DNA from: a virus
IMG/VR virus record: IMGVR_UViG_3300025141_000196
Span: 1 to 44,556 of that record
DNA: 44,556 nucleotides
Strand: one strand, 5' to 3'
Made by a program: the position numbers and the translations under genes. The notes beneath the pieces were generated by a model. That model saw only the letters and a program-made list of their open reading frames with translations. It ran no database searches and was not told where the DNA came from. Below, in pieces: positions 41,984 to 44,556 of this stretch; the stretch's first letter is position 1; every line of letters starts with the position of its first letter.

Positions 41984-43540
41984 CTAAGCTACAACCCAGC
42001 TTTTTACTTTAGGTTGTTTTTTATAATAGTTTCCTTTTTCATCCTGTCCAAAATGTTTTGGTGGATGTGCATACTTACAAGCATATGCAAGAGCGTCAAT
42101 TGCATCATCATGTCCCATACGAGGACCGAATGTTATAATCTCATGTTGTAAGTCATAATGTTCTTTCTTTAAATACATACTTCTTATTGCGAACCTTTGT
42201 GCCAAGATCTCTTGTATTCTATCACGCTTCGACATACGCGTACCAGGCTTTTCCGCAATATGCTTAACACTGAAGTCATTCCTTCTACGCATTTCCGATA
42301 CCAAAGCTTGAAAGATTGGTTTCGACATAGTAGTGTCTTCAACCGTATAAAGACTGGGGTGGTATATTCCATTATAGTCGAACATGTAGTCAACAATACC
42401 TTTCTTACTCTCTCCTGGTATACCGAGTACAGGTAGCGACCGCTTGCGAACATAATCAAGGACATAGCAATTGTTGTCAGCGTCAACAGCCACAAAGATG
42501 AGAACGCTATAATCGCTATCCCTCCTAACAGAATCCGTAGCAGGGTCAACTCCTGCGAAAACGTTGACTGGTTTAACGTCACCTTCGATGGTTGTAATAT
42601 ATGATAGCCCTGTTTCATCGTCATGTGTAAAAGTTCCATCCCAATATTTTATATGCTCTCTAGTGAAGATTGCATCTTCTGCACTTTGTACTTCCATCAT
42701 ATATTCTTGGAAGAACTTTTGTGGCTGTCCAGAATCTATATAAAACTTTTTCTTTCTTTCCATTTCCTCTTTGCCGAACCAATCAGGCCAAAGTGGCGTT
42801 CCATCACCCTGGAGAGCCTTATAACTTATAACTTTCCAACTATATTCTGCACCTTCTTTTTTTGCCCTATCGTGACCAACCAAAATATTATTGATAAAGG
42901 AGTCATAATGAACAGGAGTACCATTGATGCGAAGACGACCCGTACTAGGTTCCAAGGCAGGGAAGACAACAGCCGTAACAAGATTGGAGATTTTAGAACG
43001 AGACTCTGGCGTAATGGTATTATTCTCGTCTTCAAAATCGTCAAGAACAATAAGATCGTATCTCTTATGGAGCTTAGCCCCTCCCCTAATACCTGATAAG
43101 TTTGATTTAGAAATGAGTTTGCAGCCATTCTTAAGTTCAATGTCGTCCTCCGTCCATTTTTTACCTTTTAAATCACCAAAGTAATAACGAACCTTATCGT
43201 TAAACTCTATATGATATTTAATATAATCTAAGTTTGGTACTGAAATTTTACTGGATGCTGCCACCCATCCATAGAATAGTGGATCTGTAGTAAAGCAAAA
43301 ATCATGCATAATACTGCATTTAGTTAATACTGTCTTACCATGACCACGAGGCAATACTATTGCAAGCTGTCTATAATCATAATTCATAACTGCATCCGCT
43401 ACTTCATAATGAAAGAAGGGAGTTTCAGATCGCATAAAGTCATCTGGCAAAAATAACTTACCAAATGCAATCATATCATATTTAGCAAGCTGTAATGCCT
43501 CCTCAGCTTTGGAGACATCTTGAGTATTAATATTAGCCAC
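41984..43540 (-). CDS. terL: Terminase large subunit (518 aa)
   Basis: The DNA-packaging motor and headful nuclease. Walker A LPRGHGKT (63-70) and Walker B YDLIVLDD (161-168), followed by a catalytic glutamate in FEDE, form the ATPase. The nuclease has VDPATDS (Asp332), the strand DYSVLIFVAVD and MGHDDAIDALAYA with its acidic pair near 478-479. Motif order and length fit a full TerL. No separate small terminase is recognisable in the window, so it may lie to the right. The gene ends 10 bases before the 118-aa gene and overlaps the upstream gene by one base. Base use in the middle of the gene looks richer in G and C than around it. Confidence 0.93.
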   Translation of the reverse strand: MANINTQDVSKAEEALQLAKYDMIAFGKLFLPDDFMRSETPFFHYEVADAVMNYDYRQLAIVLPRGHGKTVLTKCSIMHDFCFTTDPLFYGWVAASSKISVPNLDYIKYHIEFNDKVRYYFGDLKGKKWTEDDIELKNGCKLISKSNLSGIRGGAKLHKRYDLIVLDDFEDENNTITPESRSKISNLVTAVVFPALEPSTGRLRINGTPVHYDSFINNILVGHDRAKKEGAEYSWKVISYKALQGDGTPLWPDWFGKEEMERKKKFYIDSGQPQKFFQEYMMEVQSAEDAIFTREHIKYWDGTFTHDDETGLSYITTIEGDVKPVNVFAGVDPATDSVRRDSDYSVLIFVAVDADNNCYVLDYVRKRSLPVLGIPGESKKGIVDYMFDYNGIYHPSLYTVEDTTMSKPIFQALVSEMRRRNDFSVKHIAEKPGTRMSKRDRIQEILAQRFAIRSMYLKKEHYDLQHEIITFGPRMGHDDAIDALAYACKYAHPPKHFGQDEKGNYYKKQPKVKSWVVA

Positions 43541-43908
43541 TAAACCTTTCGATTGCGACCAAGATACATATCTGCAGTACCGCGAGTCTTTGGACCCATC
43601 TGACCATCCACTTTAAGTGGAGTATAACCAGGACGACCTTTATTTAGAAAATTAAGACCACTCTGCAATTTAGATACATCTTGCTGATTAGGATTCATAT
43701 TTCCACCATCTGCAAGATCACCAATAGCATTCTGGTTCATAAAATTATTTACTGCCCCTTGATTTGGACTTGCATTCGGGTCAACGCCACCTTGATAATT
43801 AGGTTGCTGTTGTTGTACCATTGGTTTGCCTGTCGCATTTGATTCCCTTCTTGCTTTGGACATTCCTACTGGATCATAGTTAAACTTCTTCTCACCTACT
43901 GTTGGCAT
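43540..43908 (-). CDS. Peptidoglycan-binding-domain protein (122 aa)
   Basis: The C-terminal 50 residues match the PG_binding_1 repeat: VSKLQSGLNFLNKGRPGYTPLKVDG followed by QMGPKTRGTADMYLG, including the 'L..LG/..vDG.fGp.T' signature. The N-terminal 70 residues are disordered and rich in Asn/Gln/Pro (QQQQPNYQGGVDPNASPNQG). Such a tiny binding unit beside the terminase is unusual. It could be a virion protein that contacts the cell wall during infection, rather than a lysin, since no catalytic domain is present. The ATG has AAGGAG upstream, and the stop overlaps terL by one base. Confidence 0.6.
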   Translation of the reverse strand: MPTVGEKKFNYDPVGMSKARRESNATGKPMVQQQQPNYQGGVDPNASPNQGAVNNFMNQNAIGDLADGGNMNPNQQDVSKLQSGLNFLNKGRPGYTPLKVDGQMGPKTRGTADMYLGRNRKV

Positions 43909-43923
43909 TTTATTCTCCTTATT

Positions 43924-44556
43924 CTAAGGGGCATCAAAAGCACCCCAATTTACTTCATCTATATTAAATTTATTTTCTTGGTTAGACCAAAAAGGTCTAT
44001 ATGCATATTTTTCATATGGTGCATTTTCTACAAAAAATCTGGATTCTATAGATGCATTTGGGTCTCTAAGACTATCTGGATCTATTGCTCCAGTTCCCCA
44101 ATTATAAGATCCCTCCCTCCAATCTCCCTCAATAGGTCCTTGACCTTCAACTACAGTCCCATCAAATGCTTCAGATAGATTCATACAAGCAATAGGGTTT
44201 GATCCCATATTACAAGATCCAAGTAGAACTTTGTTAAATTTATCTTCTATCGTATTATCTCTTAAAACTTCTCCTAATTCTTCTGGATTAACCCCTCCAT
44301 ACATACCTATACCTGAAGAGTGTCCCATCATTAAAGCAGTGACATCTCCTTCATCTAAAAATCCACTTTCTACAAGTTCTTTAATTTTATGATCAAGCTC
44401 TTCCTTTGTAGCAAAATTTATAATTTCAGTATCTATATCAGGAGTTTGTTGTGCCCACCATCTTGCCTGACCTGGGAAAACATCCTCTCTATTTTTATAT
44501 TTATCAGGAAGAGTTTTCCATTCTTCTGGAGTTAACATTTCAATATCATCCCCCAT
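43924..44556 (-). CDS. Possible clan-CD (caspase-like) cysteine peptidase (210 aa, may be 5' truncated)
   Basis: The ATG is the last three bases of the window, so the gene could extend to the right. A central part shows the order expected in clan-CD peptidases: strand DVTALMMGHSSG with His79, about 35 residues later a strand FNKVLLGSCNMGSN with Cys115, then a loop to GTVVEGQGPIEGDW. In caspases, gingipains and C80-type proteins, a strand-GH.x.G and a strand-x(A/S)C form the dyad. The glycine after the His is a serine here, a deviation. A cysteine peptidase beside the terminase might be a prohead protease, a defence-blocking enzyme or an effector; none is proven. It could also be an inactive relative. 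The tail is Asn/Trp-rich. Confidence 0.45.
   Translation of the reverse strand: MGDDIEMLTPEEWKTLPDKYKNREDVFPGQARWWAQQTPDIDTEIINFATKEELDHKIKELVESGFLDEGDVTALMMGHSSGIGMYGGVNPEELGEVLRDNTIEDKFNKVLLGSCNMGSNPIACMNLSEAFDGTVVEGQGPIEGDWREGSYNWGTGAIDPDSLRDPNASIESRFFVENAPYEKYAYRPFWSNQENKFNIDEVNWGAFDAP

Noticed and set aside
42623-43096. 157-codon plus-strand frame opposite terminase
   Set aside because: It is antisense to intact TerL motifs; no domain or start signal supports it.
1-44556. Recoded stop codons, tRNA genes or an integrase
   Set aside because: Genes end normally with TAA, TAG and TGA. No cloverleaf-like segment was noticed in the short gaps, and no recombinase motif was seen. A covariance-model scan was not possible here.

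Overview
The window is part of the genome of a tailed, double-stranded DNA bacteriophage, most simply a short-tailed (podovirus-type) lytic phage of a bacterium. The evidence is a complete head-and-DNA-packaging block, two tail-fibre genes with S74 chaperone ends, an endolysin/holin pair, and replication genes. I see no integrase, repressor, IS element, rRNA or tRNA gene. The DNA is AT-rich by eye and tightly packed, with many TAATG and ATGA stop/start overlaps. TAA, TAG and TGA all end genes, so the standard bacterial code applies. The sequence does not identify the host.

Layout. Bases 3-2918 (+ strand) hold the end of a replication operon. It contains the C-terminal RecA/DnaB-like part of a primase-helicase (cut by the left edge), a Gp157-like protein, several tiny proteins including a four-cysteine one, and a PDDEXK nuclease. 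Everything from 44556 down to 2915 is one long minus-strand structural operon converging on it; the last genes of the two operons overlap in a shared CTAG. In transcription order the minus operon runs: clan-CD (caspase-like) peptidase candidate, peptidoglycan-binding protein, large terminase, small protein, P22-type portal, scaffold, major capsid protein, decoration protein and head-tail connectors; then two S74 fibres and small virion proteins; then an M15 endolysin, holin, zinc-ribbon metallophosphoesterase and three tiny membrane or basic proteins; then a gp10-like stabilisation protein; and finally a very large ejection module (186, 1169, 677, 2966, 68 and 893 aa).

The most striking element is the 2966-aa protein at 5803-14703. 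It carries a GDFDVDK motif (residues 2140-2146) preceded by an RNP...P segment and, about 300 residues upstream, an FDSAEK segment. This arrangement resembles the two-barrel RNA polymerases carried in the virions of crAss-like phages. The same chain has a zincin-like HEGHH motif (residues 1545-1549). My main hypothesis is that this phage, although it has a P22-like portal, packages and ejects a giant RNA polymerase polyprotein together with four other large or medium internal proteins. One of those (1169 aa) ends in a membrane segment directly followed by an S74 self-cleaving module.

The parts would work together as follows. Terminase, portal, scaffold and capsid build and fill the head. The connectors and stabilisation protein close it, and the fibres bind the host. 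The internal proteins and the putative polymerase enter with the DNA to cross the envelope and start early transcription. The primase-helicase, Gp157 and nuclease replicate and process the DNA, and the M15 endolysin with its holin releases progeny.
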